In this document: positions 9,305-19,167 of the stretch, in pieces
Layout: every line of letters starts with the position of its first letter
How positions within the stretch are numbered: position 1 is the first letter of the stretch
Source of the DNA: an uncultured Pirellulaceae bacterium
GTDB taxonomy: Bacteria; Planctomycetota; Planctomycetia; Pirellulales; Pirellulaceae
Assembly (NCBI GenBank): GCA_937944405.1
Contig: CALDYR010000022.1
Coordinates: 1 to 62,166, forward strand
Length of the DNA stretch: 62,166 bases
Direction of reading: 5' to 3'
Notes under the pieces: model-generated
The model's input: only the letters and a program-made list of their open reading frames with translations
Databases searched by the model: none
Told to the model about the DNA's origin: nothing
Made by a program: the position numbers and the translations under genes

Positions 9305-11617
9305 GTGAAACGTATTGATATAGTTGGCATCGCGTTCGCTTTGTTCAGCGTTTTTTTCTGCGTCTTTGGTTTCTCACGCATTGAGTCCAACACCGAAGAT
9401 GTCCTTCAATGGTTGCCCGATCAATCACATGCGCGGCAGGACTACAACTTTTTTCAAAGTAAGTTCGGGGCCGATGATTTTTTAATTGTGACGTGGAATG
9501 ACTGCACAGTGTCCGACCCGCGATTGCCTGCGTTCTCCGCAGCGGTTTTAAGAGGAGATGACGATGGGGACAACCTGATTCAGTCGGTCACCAACGGGGC
9601 TGACGTAGCGAAATTTCTTAAAAGAGCGCTGAAGATAAAGCAAAAAGATGTCGCCCGACGGATGGAGGGAGTCTTCTTTGGTGTTCAAGATCCAGACCTG
9701 ACGTGTGCGTTAATCGAGTTGTCAAACCAAGGCACCAAGAACCGTCGCCGCGCGATGGACATTGTTTGGAAAGCCATCCAAGAGGTTCCGGGTTTGCAAA
9801 GATCCGACGTGTCGATCGGCGGGTATCCTTATATCGGCACCTTTGTTGATACGCAGCTGAAGAACTCATTTAAGTATTTTATGATTCCATCAGCCATCTT
9901 TGCGACGCTGGTTTCGCTGGTTTGTTTGCGTGATTTTGGCCTGACAATGATCGTGTTTACCGCCGCCCTTGGAGCTTCGGCGGTCAGCGTGGCGCTGATT
10001 CCGGCCTGCGGAGTAAAATTCGGCGGATTGATGTCGATCATTCCGGCGCTGGTGTTCGTGCTGACCACCTCCGGCAGCATTCATTTGTCCCGATATAGCT
10101 TGGATCGCATCGGACAAGTGAGACGCTTGTTAGAAATCGGCTGGAAGCCATGCACGTTTTCCACGCTCACGACCGCTGTTGGGATGCTTTCGCTGGCCCG
10201 AAGTAGTTTCCCTGCCATTCGAAGCTTCGGATATTTCTGCGCCTCCGGCGTCATCATCGCGCTGACGTTTCAACTGATTATTGTGCCATGGCTACTAATG
10301 CGTTTGGGCCAACCAGGATTGCAAAAATTAGCCCTCCAAAAAGATAACACTTCGGTCTGGCAGACACTCCTGAGTCAAATTCGAAAACACAAGTTATTGA
10401 TTAACGTTTCCTGCGTTGCGTTGATGATTCTTGGAGCTCATGGGTTGTCGACATTAACCGCCAACGTTGAAGTTGAGAATCTTTTTCGCCCGGATTCGGA
10501 AATATTTAAATCGATTAGCGCTTTGGAAGACCGTCTCGGGCCGATGGACCAAACTGAACTGTTGGTCTGTTTTGACGCTGTCAGCGCAGAAAATTTTTCG
10601 GATCGAGTCGACCTTGTGCGCGATGTGCAACGCGCTCTTGAACGCCTGCCAGAAGTCGGCGTGACCTATTCATTACTCAATTTCCTCCCAGTTAAACCGC
10701 AACGTGCGCGTCTACGTTCGGTGTTTGCCGATTCGGTTTACAAGAAACGGCTGAAGCACGATCGGGAAAGGATGGCCAACAGCAACTTTCTCAACATTGC
10801 TAACGATTCCGAAACATGGCGCATCAGTTTACGATTCCCCTTCACACAACGAAACGACTTCGATGGGCTGGCCCGAAAAATCGTCGACGTTTCTAACGCC
10901 AGCATTGCGGCAACGGGGGCTGAACAATCGCGCACCGTAACAGGCCCCCCAAAAAACGCCTCCACAAACGCTTTGTCAAACGCCCCGCCCAATAACCGCC
11001 CCAACCTAATTTACACCGGCAAAACTCACCTCTTCAACCATGCTCAGTTGACCCTGCTGGCCGATCTGTTCAAGAATTTTGTGACGGCGTTTGTGATCAT
11101 TACGCCATTGTTAATTTTTGTTTTACGTTCATTTTGGCTGGGGCTGATCGCGATGGTCCCCAACGTGTTTCCAATCCTGATGGTCTTCGGTGCCTTGGGC
11201 TGGTTCAATTTCCCCGTCGATTTAGCGCTGGCGATCACCGCTTGCGTGGCGCTCGGGATCGCGGTCGACGACACGACCCACTTCCTAATCCGCTATCGTG
11301 AATTTGATGGAAGCTTGACCAATGTCGATCGGCCTCTGGAGCTCACGATCGCCCAATGTGGACCGGCGATGCTGCACACCACGCTGATTGGGAGTGCCGG
11401 GATGATCGTTTATTATTTCAGCCCGATGCTGGTGGTGGTTCGGTTTTCGTGGTCGATCACCCTGATGCTGATCATCGCACTATTAGCCGACGTGATTATG
11501 CTACCAGCGATTTTACTGATGCTGAACCGGAGTCCTAAGCAATCTCCCCCTGAACCGCCGCCGCCAGTACCTTCGCATCGTCCGCCGTTGGTGAAAGTGA
11601 CGCGCCGCACCGCTTGA
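9305..11617 (+). CDS. RND-superfamily (MMPL/HpnN-like) transporter
   Basis: This 770-residue polytopic protein has the duplicated RND plan: one N-terminal membrane helix (IVGIAFALFSVFFCVFGF), a periplasmic loop to about residue 195, five helices to about 340, another helix near 360-375, a second loop to about 590, and five more helices ending near 745. The segments ALVFVLTTSGSIHLSRYSLD and CVALGIAVDDTTHFLIRYRE are the paired TM4-type RND motifs, with acidic residues in the second. MMPL-type members export lipids or hydrophobic metabolites across the inner membrane. The start is GTG at 9305. The C-terminus is proline-rich. Pairing with the upstream thioesterase suggests an acyl or lipid cargo, but this is inference. 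Confidence 0.86.
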   Translation: MKRIDIVGIAFALFSVFFCVFGFSRIESNTEDVLQWLPDQSHARQDYNFFQSKFGADDFLIVTWNDCTVSDPRLPAFSAAVLRGDDDGDNLIQSVTNGADVAKFLKRALKIKQKDVARRMEGVFFGVQDPDLTCALIELSNQGTKNRRRAMDIVWKAIQEVPGLQRSDVSIGGYPYIGTFVDTQLKNSFKYFMIPSAIFATLVSLVCLRDFGLTMIVFTAALGASAVSVALIPACGVKFGGLMSIIPALVFVLTTSGSIHLSRYSLDRIGQVRRLLEIGWKPCTFSTLTTAVGMLSLARSSFPAIRSFGYFCASGVIIALTFQLIIVPWLLMRLGQPGLQKLALQKDNTSVWQTLLSQIRKHKLLINVSCVALMILGAHGLSTLTANVEVENLFRPDSEIFKSISALEDRLGPMDQTELLVCFDAVSAENFSDRVDLVRDVQRALERLPEVGVTYSLLNFLPVKPQRARLRSVFADSVYKKRLKHDRERMANSNFLNIANDSETWRISLRFPFTQRNDFDGLARKIVDVSNASIAATGAEQSRTVTGPPKNASTNALSNAPPNNRPNLIYTGKTHLFNHAQLTLLADLFKNFVTAFVIITPLLIFVLRSFWLGLIAMVPNVFPILMVFGALGWFNFPVDLALAITACVALGIAVDDTTHFLIRYREFDGSLTNVDRPLELTIAQCGPAMLHTTLIGSAGMIVYYFSPMLVVVRFSWSITLMLIIALLADVIMLPAILLMLNRSPKQSPPEPPPPVPSHRPPLVKVTRRTA

Positions 11618-11858
11618 AACCGATGATGGGCAGAACAGGGCAACGGTGCTCCTAGTTTTGAGTTTGGGGTTTTGGGCCAGCCCTTTATAAGCAACACATT
11701 TCAGTCAGCACTCTGTTTGCGTGTATTGCTTGTGTTTCCCATAAATAATAGTCGCTTTGTGCCCCTTGGTTTATCAGGCAGAGCAATGAAATTCGTTGAA
11801 ACCGCCTTTGAGAAGTTTTCGAAACAGAAACCAATAAGCGTGATGGCAAGGGCGATGA

Positions 11859-12290
11859 TCGCCAACACGCTTTCGTGCGCGTCTGGACAGGATTTTCGAT
11901 CAGCATGCCGACCAGCAACACACCGGCGATCTTTCTTTTGGTTTTTGCATGGCACTGGTGTGCTTTAATTTATTCTCGGTCATTCGCGCAGCGATTGGCA
12001 GCAGGCATGGTGCGAAAGCGGCGGAAGAGTTTTCCGTCTATTACGCCGCCAATGAAATCGCGTCCGTTGAGTCTGGCATGACGGTGGTGATGGACGATTC
12101 ATTCTGGCAACAAAAGTACGGCAAGTTAACTCCCATCCAAATGGCAGCCAAGTTAAAACGGTTTGCCGGAAACATTCAGCTCAGTAAATTCAAAAAGAAC
12201 AAGTGGAAAAAGAAGCCAAGGCCACCTGCAAAAGACAAACGAAAACACGAATCAACTTTCAAAGTCCTCGAAAAGGCTGGAGACTCGTGA
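11859..12290 (+). pseudogene. C-terminal remnant of an IS4-type transposase
   Basis: After an in-frame TGA at 11856 the frame reads RFRARLDRIFDQHADQQHTG, then FGFCMALVCFNLFSVIRAA, and ends in a lysine/proline-rich tail with KHESTFKVL. This matches the last third of IS4-like transposases common in planctomycetes, in which a CMALVCFN-type segment follows the catalytic core and a basic tail closes the protein. The catalytic DDE core, N-terminus and terminal inverted repeats are missing, so the element is dead. The ATG at 11949 is internal to the old gene and is not a meaningful start. Confidence 0.68.
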
Positions 12291-12500
12291 GAAAATGACA
12301 GCTATAAAAGGCTGCGGTCTTAGGGTAGAGACGCGACCTCTCTCAAACGAAAGGGGGACCGCGGGACCTTAAAATTCGAACAATCGCAACCTGCCGGGCT
12401 TCAAAATGCCAACCACATATTTTTCACGAGTGCCCAATAACAAAGCCCCGACGCACCGACCGACGCCCGAACGGAACCCGTCTGTGACACGCCGATCGTT

Positions 12501-12524
12501 GGGACCACCAGCAACGGTGGTCCC
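12501..12524. other. Perfect 9-bp hairpin downstream of the PEP-CTERM protease gene
   Basis: GGGACCACC and GGTGGTCCC flank a 6-nt loop (AGCAAC), about 55 bp past the stop of the minus-strand protease gene and about 210 bp past the transposase remnant. No T-run follows on either strand, so it may be a Rho-dependent stop, an RNA-stabilising stem or a relic of an insertion-sequence end. Confidence 0.5.
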
Positions 12525-12579
12525 GAGCACAACGCGGTTCGATCCTCAAGCTACGTTTCTTGCAATTGGCAAACCCAGG

Positions 12580-13863
12580 TTAGGATTTCCGTCGCCGGCG
12601 ACCCCAGGCAAGAGCGGTCGCAACAAAGAAGACGATTGAGGATGGTTCGGGGACAGCGACGAGGTTGCTGATGTTCAATCCGTAGAATTGAGTATCCAGA
12701 GAAATCGCATCGGCATTGTCTAATCCAGAGACACTAATAAAAAACGTGCCCGCTGAATCAAATCGGAAGTTTTCGATCGACTCTGCCCCCCCCAGTCCCG
12801 AACCGTTTGATGTTGCTAAAAGCGTAACGCCATCGGAGTCAAACAAAGACAACGCCAGATCACTTCTCAGCAAGGTGTCGAAATCACCGACCGGGCCGCC
12901 TACAGGGCCGATCTCATAGGTCACGCCGAGGGCTTCCAGGCTGATGTCGACCAATGATCCTGCTTCAACGTCGAAACTATAAAAATCAGTGTCCGAAGTA
13001 TCATCGATACTTACAAAATCAACTTCATCGGCTTGCACCGCAAAAGAGCGCGTGCCGTCCCGCCGTGCCGATTCACCAATGACAACGGATTGGCCCAACC
13101 CAACCGTCCCCAAAGTTGTCGCTAACGCGGCAGAATCATTGCCCAATTGGCCGTTGCTTTTTTCGTTGACGTCTCCGTAACCACGATGGGCCAGCAGAAT
13201 GTCATGATACTGAGGACCATCGAACGTCAGGTCTGAAAAGGGTTCTAAGAGAAACCGAGCGTCCGGCGAACTGAAGTGTTCTATTCCAATGCCGTGCCCA
13301 TGTTCGTGAGCAATTGTGTTTCTTAAACGCAGCGAATCGTCACCAAGGGATTCGAAAAAATTATCATTGGTGTCGATTACCATATCTCCCCCGTTGGGGA
13401 AGAAATTGAAGGCAAGGACGCCACCGTTGCCATCAATGTTCCGACCACCGATGCGAACGTCAGCGCGAGTGCCAAGCACCCCCGGGCTGAAGCCTGAGAA
13501 AGCAGCGTTATCATCGTTCGCTTCGAAGGAGTACTCCAAACCTGAAAGGCTTTCCCAGCGGTCGAACACCTGCTGGAACTCAGCCTGTGCTGCGGATTGG
13601 GAGCCATAAATTTCAACCAGTCTCGCCGTCAAGTCACTGGCGCCTGTTGGGCCAGAATCGCCGCCGAAATTGGGGATTGTCAAACCGTCATTTACAAACC
13701 CCCAAGTCAAACGTAGCGGGTCGCCTTGGCTGAACCCCTGAGCTTGAGTCTGTGCGGTCAACCCAGTCCAACGAAGACTGTCGATATCCGGAGGTACTTG
13801 TGCCAAAGCGGTGGAAGAAAGAGGAAAGCAGAGTGTCAGAAAAGCAAAATGTTTTTTAAGCAT
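12580..13863 (-). CDS. Exported metzincin-type zinc metalloprotease with PEP-CTERM anchor
   Basis: The 427-residue protein starts at ATG 13863 (a TTG four codons upstream is less likely) with a signal peptide ending near STALAQ. The zinc site HEHGHGIGIEH (first histidine about residue 186) is a full HExxHxxGxxH metzincin motif, as in matrixins and reprolysin-like enzymes. A pre-peptidase-like beta domain follows (DTDFYSFDVEAGS, then AGTFFISVSG). The C-terminus, VPEPSSIVFFVATALA then RRRRKS, is a PEP-CTERM sorting signal, so the protein is probably processed by an exosortase and surface-bound or released. Its substrate is unknown. Its opening, QGFSQGDPLRLTWGFV, resembles that of the inactive metzincin domain in the RTX protein at 19905-23795. 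Confidence 0.88.
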   Translation of the reverse strand: MLKKHFAFLTLCFPLSSTALAQVPPDIDSLRWTGLTAQTQAQGFSQGDPLRLTWGFVNDGLTIPNFGGDSGPTGASDLTARLVEIYGSQSAAQAEFQQVFDRWESLSGLEYSFEANDDNAAFSGFSPGVLGTRADVRIGGRNIDGNGGVLAFNFFPNGGDMVIDTNDNFFESLGDDSLRLRNTIAHEHGHGIGIEHFSSPDARFLLEPFSDLTFDGPQYHDILLAHRGYGDVNEKSNGQLGNDSAALATTLGTVGLGQSVVIGESARRDGTRSFAVQADEVDFVSIDDTSDTDFYSFDVEAGSLVDISLEALGVTYEIGPVGGPVGDFDTLLRSDLALSLFDSDGVTLLATSNGSGLGGAESIENFRFDSAGTFFISVSGLDNADAISLDTQFYGLNISNLVAVPEPSSIVFFVATALAWGRRRRKS

Positions 13864-14404
13864 AACGAGTGCCAAAAAAGAGTGTGTGTGGCCAAAAAAG
13901 AACCTCGTATTCTATTTGGTGACGGAATTTTTAAGGCTCTTTTTTTTAAAAAAACTAATCTTTCTTCAAGGTTTTCATCAACCGTGACCTCGCGCAATGC
14001 GAGTCCCGGTTGAAACGCTAATTGCCACTCGAACATCAAGAACTAATCGTCTCCGATTGGCCGATCGGAAAAAACGACGGAGGTATTTTTTCAAAAGCGT
14101 TTTGTTGTTTGGCTCCACCGTCCCCAATGTCAAAATTTCCCCGCTGGCCAATCACAAGCCCTTCCCCTTTCCACAAACAGTGGCGGTCACTTGGCAAAAC
14201 GCTTCAAATCGGCCCAAGCGTTTTTAAAAGCCATCAACTCAGTGGCAACACTCGAAATAGAAAATAGAATGAAGCAATGCGGTCAGCATTTACGCTGCGA
14301 GCTTGCTTGACGATCGGTGGCGTGGCCTATACCAAGCACTTTCCCTATGATGAAAAGAGCATTAGAACTTTTCTTTTGAAGTTGTCGTAAACACGAAACC
14401 ATTG
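13864..14404. other. 540-bp divergent promoter region
   Basis: This spacer separates the divergent protease and beta-propeller genes. It holds A/T runs next to the protease start (around 13935-13960) but no coding sequence I can support and no repeat. Promoters for both genes are expected here. Confidence 0.4.
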
Positions 14405-15580
14405 ATGTATCTCATGAAAATTCAAAATAGAGTTCCCTGGTGTGCATGTTTAATATGCGCGATACTTTTGACCGTCATTGAATCGCCTGAAGCGCATTGC
14501 CAAGACGAATCGTTTCACGTGTTTTCGATCAACAAAAAAACCTCTAGTTTAGAGTCACTTGAGGTTCGCAGCACCGCAGGTGAGGTTGAGTTAAAACGCG
14601 GCGACACGTTCTCTTTACCGCTGAAACCCACTGGCCTTTGCGTCACCCCAAAAAATGAGCACCTCTTGGTTACCGGGCGCGGTGACGACGGTCAGTCGCA
14701 GGTGCTGACCGTTCATTGGATGGGACGCGATGACAAATCCAACCACAAAACCGATGGCAACCAATTTGAGATTCAAGGATCTTCGCGCGTCGCCCACTCA
14801 ACGGGATACACAAGCGTTGACCGATCGGGAAATTTTTACCTTAGCGCTGACTACCGTGCTGGTGTGGTTGTCGTGCACCGGTTGAATGAAAACAGCGTCG
14901 TTGGCAAAGAGACGAGCATCGTTGAATTGCCCAAAAAATCAGCTCATTGTATTCTCACGACCCCCGACAATCGTTTTACTTACGTTCCCTGCGTGAAGGA
15001 TAACAATGCGATTTTTCAATTCTCTTTTAATGAAAAATCCGGAAAGCTAACACCTTTAGAACCTTTCAATGCCGCGCCCCCTGCCATGTTTGGGCCTCGC
15101 CACGCCGCGTATCACCCGAACTTGCCAATCGTTTACTTCAGCAACGAACAGCAATTGGGGGTGAGCGTCTACCGAATCTCTGGCAACGGTGGGCTTAACG
15201 ACATCCAACACGTCGCATCTCTGGCTCGGCGAGCACCGTATCAAAAGGGAAAACGGGGCTTGCACGCTTCGGACCTGGCGATGTCCGCTGACTCGCAATG
15301 GTTATTCGTCGCGGTGCGCGACTTCCAATCAACCGAGGACAGCATCTTCAGTTACAAAGTTGCAGCTGATGGTCGTTTGGCGCTCGCGCACCGAAAAAAG
15401 GTCGGCAACATCCCGTGGAAGATTAACCTTTCCCCCAGTGGACGTTTTTTAATCACCAGCGAAATCGGGGACCGCCAGCTTTCGGTTTACAAAGTCCAAC
15501 CCGGTGGCGAGTTGACCGATGCAGCGCGTGTAAAATGGGATATGGAAATTCGAAACATGGTAGTTTTAGATAGAAACTGA
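14405..15580 (+). CDS. Secreted beta-propeller protein, lactonase-like (6-phosphogluconolactonase YbhE/Pgl fold)
   Basis: An N-terminal signal peptide (hydrophobic CACLICAILLTVI, ending near the cysteine at SPEAHCQ) precedes repeated propeller blades. Recognisable blade signatures are PLKPTGLCVTPKNEHLLVTG, GPRHAAYHPNLPIVYFSNEQ, HASDLAMSADSQWLFVAVRD and WKINLSPSGRFLITS, as in the seven-bladed lactonase family. True 6-phosphogluconolactonases are cytoplasmic; this one is exported, so another sugar-lactone or purely binding role is likely. The frame can start at TTG 14402, ATG 14405 or ATG 14414; an ATG is preferred. It stands alone, about 600 bp before the next gene. Confidence 0.8.
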   Translation: MYLMKIQNRVPWCACLICAILLTVIESPEAHCQDESFHVFSINKKTSSLESLEVRSTAGEVELKRGDTFSLPLKPTGLCVTPKNEHLLVTGRGDDGQSQVLTVHWMGRDDKSNHKTDGNQFEIQGSSRVAHSTGYTSVDRSGNFYLSADYRAGVVVVHRLNENSVVGKETSIVELPKKSAHCILTTPDNRFTYVPCVKDNNAIFQFSFNEKSGKLTPLEPFNAAPPAMFGPRHAAYHPNLPIVYFSNEQQLGVSVYRISGNGGLNDIQHVASLARRAPYQKGKRGLHASDLAMSADSQWLFVAVRDFQSTEDSIFSYKVAADGRLALAHRKKVGNIPWKINLSPSGRFLITSEIGDRQLSVYKVQPGGELTDAARVKWDMEIRNMVVLDRN

Positions 15581-16172
15581 TTCGTGAGAACACTTGTGGG
15601 AATTCGCCCTTTCTTCGTCATCGCCGTTTGCCAATTTATACTGCTGCCAGCGGTCGCGCATTGCTAGGTTCCCACCCAAGCCTTGCCTACTTGCTTATCG
15701 ATTCGGCGATCGAGTCTGCGCTTGCGTTTGGCGAGCTGCTGCCTTAGTTTCTTGTTCACTCGAAATTCCGTTTTGAGTTGATGCTGTTTTTTGATTAAGC
15801 AACAATTCAACCGTATTTTCTCGGACGGATTTCGAGTTCTTTAATTCTGCTTCTCAAACGACGCTTGTTTGAGAACTAGCTGTGAAATATGTTGCTCGAT
15901 CAGCCGATGACACTATATATTTCGCAGCATCTTCGACGAATCCATTGTCGCAAAAATCTCGGTGCGGAATTTTGAAAACCACTATGCGACATTTTGATCC
16001 AGTGTGGTATGTTAAGCGGCGATGGGAATGGCCATTGTGGCGTGTGCGTTTCGGGGGGCTTTCCCTGCCAAAGCGTGTAACAATATTCCTGTGTCAAAAA
16101 ACACAACTTGATGTACACCTGCTGCCTCGACACGTCGAAACTATGGACGGCCCCAAAGCGACGGAGTTTTCA
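15581..16172. other. 590-bp spacer upstream of the BON-domain gene
   Basis: No supported gene. A continuous frame runs upstream of the BON gene from 15882, but its translation has no family resemblance and the internal start at 16173 has a good ribosome binding site, so I treat it as untranslated. Confidence 0.4.
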
Positions 16173-16415
16173 ATGGGACAGTTAAAACATATTCAAAAAG
16201 ACACCGGCAATGACCGCCTGAAAAGCGCAATCAGTCAGCGATTGAGCGACCAGCACTTCCCCTCGTTTAGAGATCTGGAAGTCGAAGTCGATCACGGCTT
16301 AGTCACTATCAGTGGCACCGTGCAGAGTTATTACCGCCGACAGATTGCGCTATCCACTTGCCAGCAACTGGCTGATGTCATCACGGTCATCGACATGATC
16401 ACCGTCAGCCAATAG
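16173..16415 (+). CDS. Single BON-domain protein
   Basis: This 80-residue protein is essentially one BON domain (PF04972): LKSAISQRLSDQHFPSF, then LEVEVDHGLVTISGTVQSYY, then a helix and VITVIDMITVSQ. BON domains bind phospholipid or mediate envelope attachment; in OsmY-like proteins they are periplasmic, but no signal peptide is visible here, so it may be cytoplasmic. GGAG at 16163-16166 lies 6 nt before the ATG at 16173 and decides the start; the frame is open from 15882 but the upstream part does not look coding. It has no operon partner. Confidence 0.8.
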   Translation: MGQLKHIQKDTGNDRLKSAISQRLSDQHFPSFRDLEVEVDHGLVTISGTVQSYYRRQIALSTCQQLADVITVIDMITVSQ

Positions 16416-16656
16416 ATGCATTCCTGATTTGATTTTGGTTGCTCCACACGTTCAGGGGAACGCGCACGCCGCTTCGTTTTGCGACGAACGTCATTAGACG
16501 AAGTTTCATCCGCCAGAAATCCGAACAATCAACGTTGGTAAAAAAACGCTGAAAAGAATTCTGGCGAATCCAGCTTCACTTCTGCAGCGTCCCTCACTAC
16601 CGCCCGAAACGTTGCCCAAAGGAGTAGCGCAGCATCAAAACAAGAAAGTTCTTTCT

Positions 16657-16765
16657 GAAACTTGATATCACCGAGTGCGTCTGAAGTTTGCTATTTCCAG
16701 TCAATGTAGTGGGGGGCGAATTCCCGCAAACACAGCCATCGAGAATTGCGGCCATTACCGCTGCC
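16657..16765. repeat. Dispersed intergenic repeat, copy A
   Basis: This stretch aligns with 28037-28160 over about 110 bp: both contain CACCGAGTG, TTTCCAGTSAATG, then ATTCCCGCANACACA and a following CATCG/GATCG. A shorter match occurs at 35741-35798. It lies at a convergent junction, between the BON gene and the gene ending at 16825. Confidence 0.6.
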
Positions 16766-16824
16766 GTTTTGAGCCTTGCCATTAAGAAATCAGGGAAAAG
16801 CCAAATAAAAAAACAGGAAAGGCG

Positions 16825-18660
16825 TTACCGAATCGCCGGCCAGCGGGCAGCAGCGGTTCGTTGTGCTCTTTGGATGTTTTCAGTCTGGGAAATTTGATCG
16901 TTGAGCGCCCCGCTAATTTTATCGACCTCAGATTGTATGTTTTCCTGCAGTGGTCGAACATGTGTTCGGTAAAAGTCTTCAATTTTCTGATGACGAACAG
17001 CGAGAGCGTTTTTCTGAGTAAGGTCGGAAACTGACTCCATCGCTTCGGCGATCTGCGTTCCCAAGTCGCTGTGTAATTCCAGCGACAGCGCATCTTTTTT
17101 CCCGGTGATTTTGGCACGGGTTTGGAATTGATTAAGCGTCGAAAGCTGGTGGTTCAATCGTACTTCTATTTCCTTCCCGCCGGCCAGTTCATTGAGCCCT
17201 TGAACGACGAGGGCGACGTTTGAAAAGTCCAGCACCATCGCGCCTGTGATTTCTCCATCGTTAGAAGCCAATTCTATCCTTCCACCGAGTTGCGTTCCCG
17301 GCGACAGTGACACCAGCATCGCGTTTTGGTTACCCAACACTTGTTCCCCCAGGTTGAAACTTGGAGACTCAATCACCAAGCGATCTACGGCGCTGTCGCC
17401 GCGTCGGTCCATCTCGCAATTGATGTGAAAGTGGCGCTCTCCCTGAGCCCGAAGTTCGAATCGCGCCGGGTGATCGTAGCCTGCTGGGCGATTCGACAGG
17501 TTTAGTGCATGCCCTGCAAAATGGAAGTGCTCATTGGCAAAATTGCCTTCGCCATCGATTTCGATTTTTTCGATCACGAAACTTGGTTCCGCAAAACTGT
17601 CTTGGAAAAAATTGACACCTCGGCTTGGTTTCGTACGACCTGTCACCGCGTCATGTTTGGCCTGCAACCAAACCATCCACTTAATGGCGTCGGCGGCCGA
17701 CTGTTGGTGAAATTTGGCCAATAGCAAATTCGTGACCGTATCAGGATTCACACCAATTCCCTGACCAACACCTGCTGCGGACTTTTTTGCGATATCGAGT
17801 TCAAACGCCGCATCCAATGCTTCGATATCGGCATTGGCGTTGTGTTGGAGCACCAATTGTTGGCGTTTCAAATCGTCGATCGCCGATAGGGCTTGATTTA
17901 AAAAAACGGGCACTTTCTCTACCGCACCGACTTTCCTTAGAGGATTCACTGGCCGCTTTGATTTGGCCGACGCGGCGCCATCAGCGCTGATGCGAAACTC
18001 AAGCAACTGTGGGTCTGCGTTGACCAATTGGACGATTTTTTGATTGACAGATTTAAGCTGTTGGCGGTGCAATTCAAAATCACGATTCCAACGCTCGTTG
18101 GTGGCTTTGGCGACGGCGAACAAGGTGACTGGAATCTCGGCCGGATCGTTGAGGCTGAGTTTCTTATCGAACTGATCCAGCCACGCGGTTTGAATTGCGG
18201 ATTGAGAATTTTGGAACTGAATCTTATCGATATTCGCTTCGACTTCCGGTCGCGTTTTAACGCTTCCTTGCGATTCAGTGCGTCCTTGCGCTAAACCGGG
18301 TAACGCGCCGCTTTGGGTGCGCGGCGCACCGAACCGTACATGGCTGGTCCGTGCTTGGGTGACGATGAACTGGCGATCGAGAAGTTTTTTTCGATCGAAG
18401 TTTAGATACGTCAGATCCGCTTGGAACAAATTTTCCATTAGCGAATCAGGATCGGCGACGCTGAAGTCGCTCAGGTAGATCTTGCCGTCTCTTAAATCGC
18501 TGCTGATTTTCGAGATGCTAATTTCTGCGCCTACTTCAGATTGTAAGCTACCAATCATCAGGTAACGCACGATCGGATCTGCACCAAGCACCGCTGCTAA
18601 CAGGCAAAGAGCCACGATGAAAACGCGTGGAACAAGATAGGCAAATGATTTCATGGACAC
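16825..18660 (-). CDS. TIGR03545-family AsmA-like membrane-anchored protein
   Basis: An N-terminal membrane anchor (VPRVFIVALCLLAAVLG) is followed by a large periplasmic region. It opens with an AsmA-like block (EISISKISSDLRDGKIYLSD, then FQADLTYLNFDRKKLLDRQF), has a helical central segment (about 170-330), and ends in beta-rich sequence and a coiled-coil-like tail. This architecture, and the adjacent TIGR03546 partner gene, fit the TIGR03545 family of unknown function described mainly in gamma-proteobacteria. The start lies 6 bp after the partner's stop, so the pair is an operon with this gene second. An envelope or lipid-homeostasis role is inference from AsmA similarity. The C-terminus is Arg-rich. 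Confidence 0.75.
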   Translation of the reverse strand: MSMKSFAYLVPRVFIVALCLLAAVLGADPIVRYLMIGSLQSEVGAEISISKISSDLRDGKIYLSDFSVADPDSLMENLFQADLTYLNFDRKKLLDRQFIVTQARTSHVRFGAPRTQSGALPGLAQGRTESQGSVKTRPEVEANIDKIQFQNSQSAIQTAWLDQFDKKLSLNDPAEIPVTLFAVAKATNERWNRDFELHRQQLKSVNQKIVQLVNADPQLLEFRISADGAASAKSKRPVNPLRKVGAVEKVPVFLNQALSAIDDLKRQQLVLQHNANADIEALDAAFELDIAKKSAAGVGQGIGVNPDTVTNLLLAKFHQQSAADAIKWMVWLQAKHDAVTGRTKPSRGVNFFQDSFAEPSFVIEKIEIDGEGNFANEHFHFAGHALNLSNRPAGYDHPARFELRAQGERHFHINCEMDRRGDSAVDRLVIESPSFNLGEQVLGNQNAMLVSLSPGTQLGGRIELASNDGEITGAMVLDFSNVALVVQGLNELAGGKEIEVRLNHQLSTLNQFQTRAKITGKKDALSLELHSDLGTQIAEAMESVSDLTQKNALAVRHQKIEDFYRTHVRPLQENIQSEVDKISGALNDQISQTENIQRAQRTAAARWPAIR

Positions 18661-18666
18661 AATCGT

Positions 18667-19167
18667 TCAACCTGTCTGCAGGGGGTAACCGCGAATCCAG
18701 TCCGCGACGCTATTGGACAGCACGTACTTTGTAACAACCGGCTTCATCACCTTGGTTAGGACTTTGGAGATGAAGTAGACCGGGAGGGCCGCCACCAACG
18801 CAATCACCGTGCTGCCGAGCACGACAGAGTTATGCAGCTGTAACCAAACCGAATACTTAAAGGAAAACAGCCCCGTCCAAAACGGCGCATAGGTTTCCTC
18901 CGTAAGCAGGGCGGCCCCAATTCGATGGCTGTGCGGATCCAACATCGGCCCGACAAAACTGAACGCGACCGCGGCTGTTATCAACGCCAACAAATTTGTT
19001 GGCAACAGCACACCGACCAACATCACGGCCCACGGGATCATGGAAAATTTGGGGATGATGCCAATTATCGTTCCCACCACAATTGCTAAAGCGAAGTGAC
19101 GAGGACGATCCAGCGGCTTTACGCCGCCGCGTAATCTTCGCCAAACGTTTGAGTGCTCTTTAGCCAT
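18667..19167 (-). CDS. TIGR03546-family (DUF2062-like) membrane protein
   Basis: This 166-residue integral membrane protein has the segments FALAIVVGTIIGIIPKFSMI, AVMLVGVLLPTNLLALITAA and SVVLGSTVIALVAALPVYFI and the family-like block LDRPRHFALAIVVGTIIGII. It resembles TIGR03546, which is usually encoded next to TIGR03545, exactly as here. It is first in the two-gene minus-strand operon; the promoter should lie in 19168-19478, a divergent spacer shared with the type I secretion locus. The molecular function is unknown. Confidence 0.75.
   Translation of the reverse strand: MAKEHSNVWRRLRGGVKPLDRPRHFALAIVVGTIIGIIPKFSMIPWAVMLVGVLLPTNLLALITAAVAFSFVGPMLDPHSHRIGAALLTEETYAPFWTGLFSFKYSVWLQLHNSVVLGSTVIALVAALPVYFISKVLTKVMKPVVTKYVLSNSVADWIRGYPLQTG

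Noticed and set aside
11672..11968. 98-codon frame left of the transposase remnant
   Set aside because: Out of frame with the transposase tail and without any family signature.
15882..16172. Extended N-terminus of the BON protein
   Set aside because: No family resemblance, and a GGAG site precedes the ATG at 16173.
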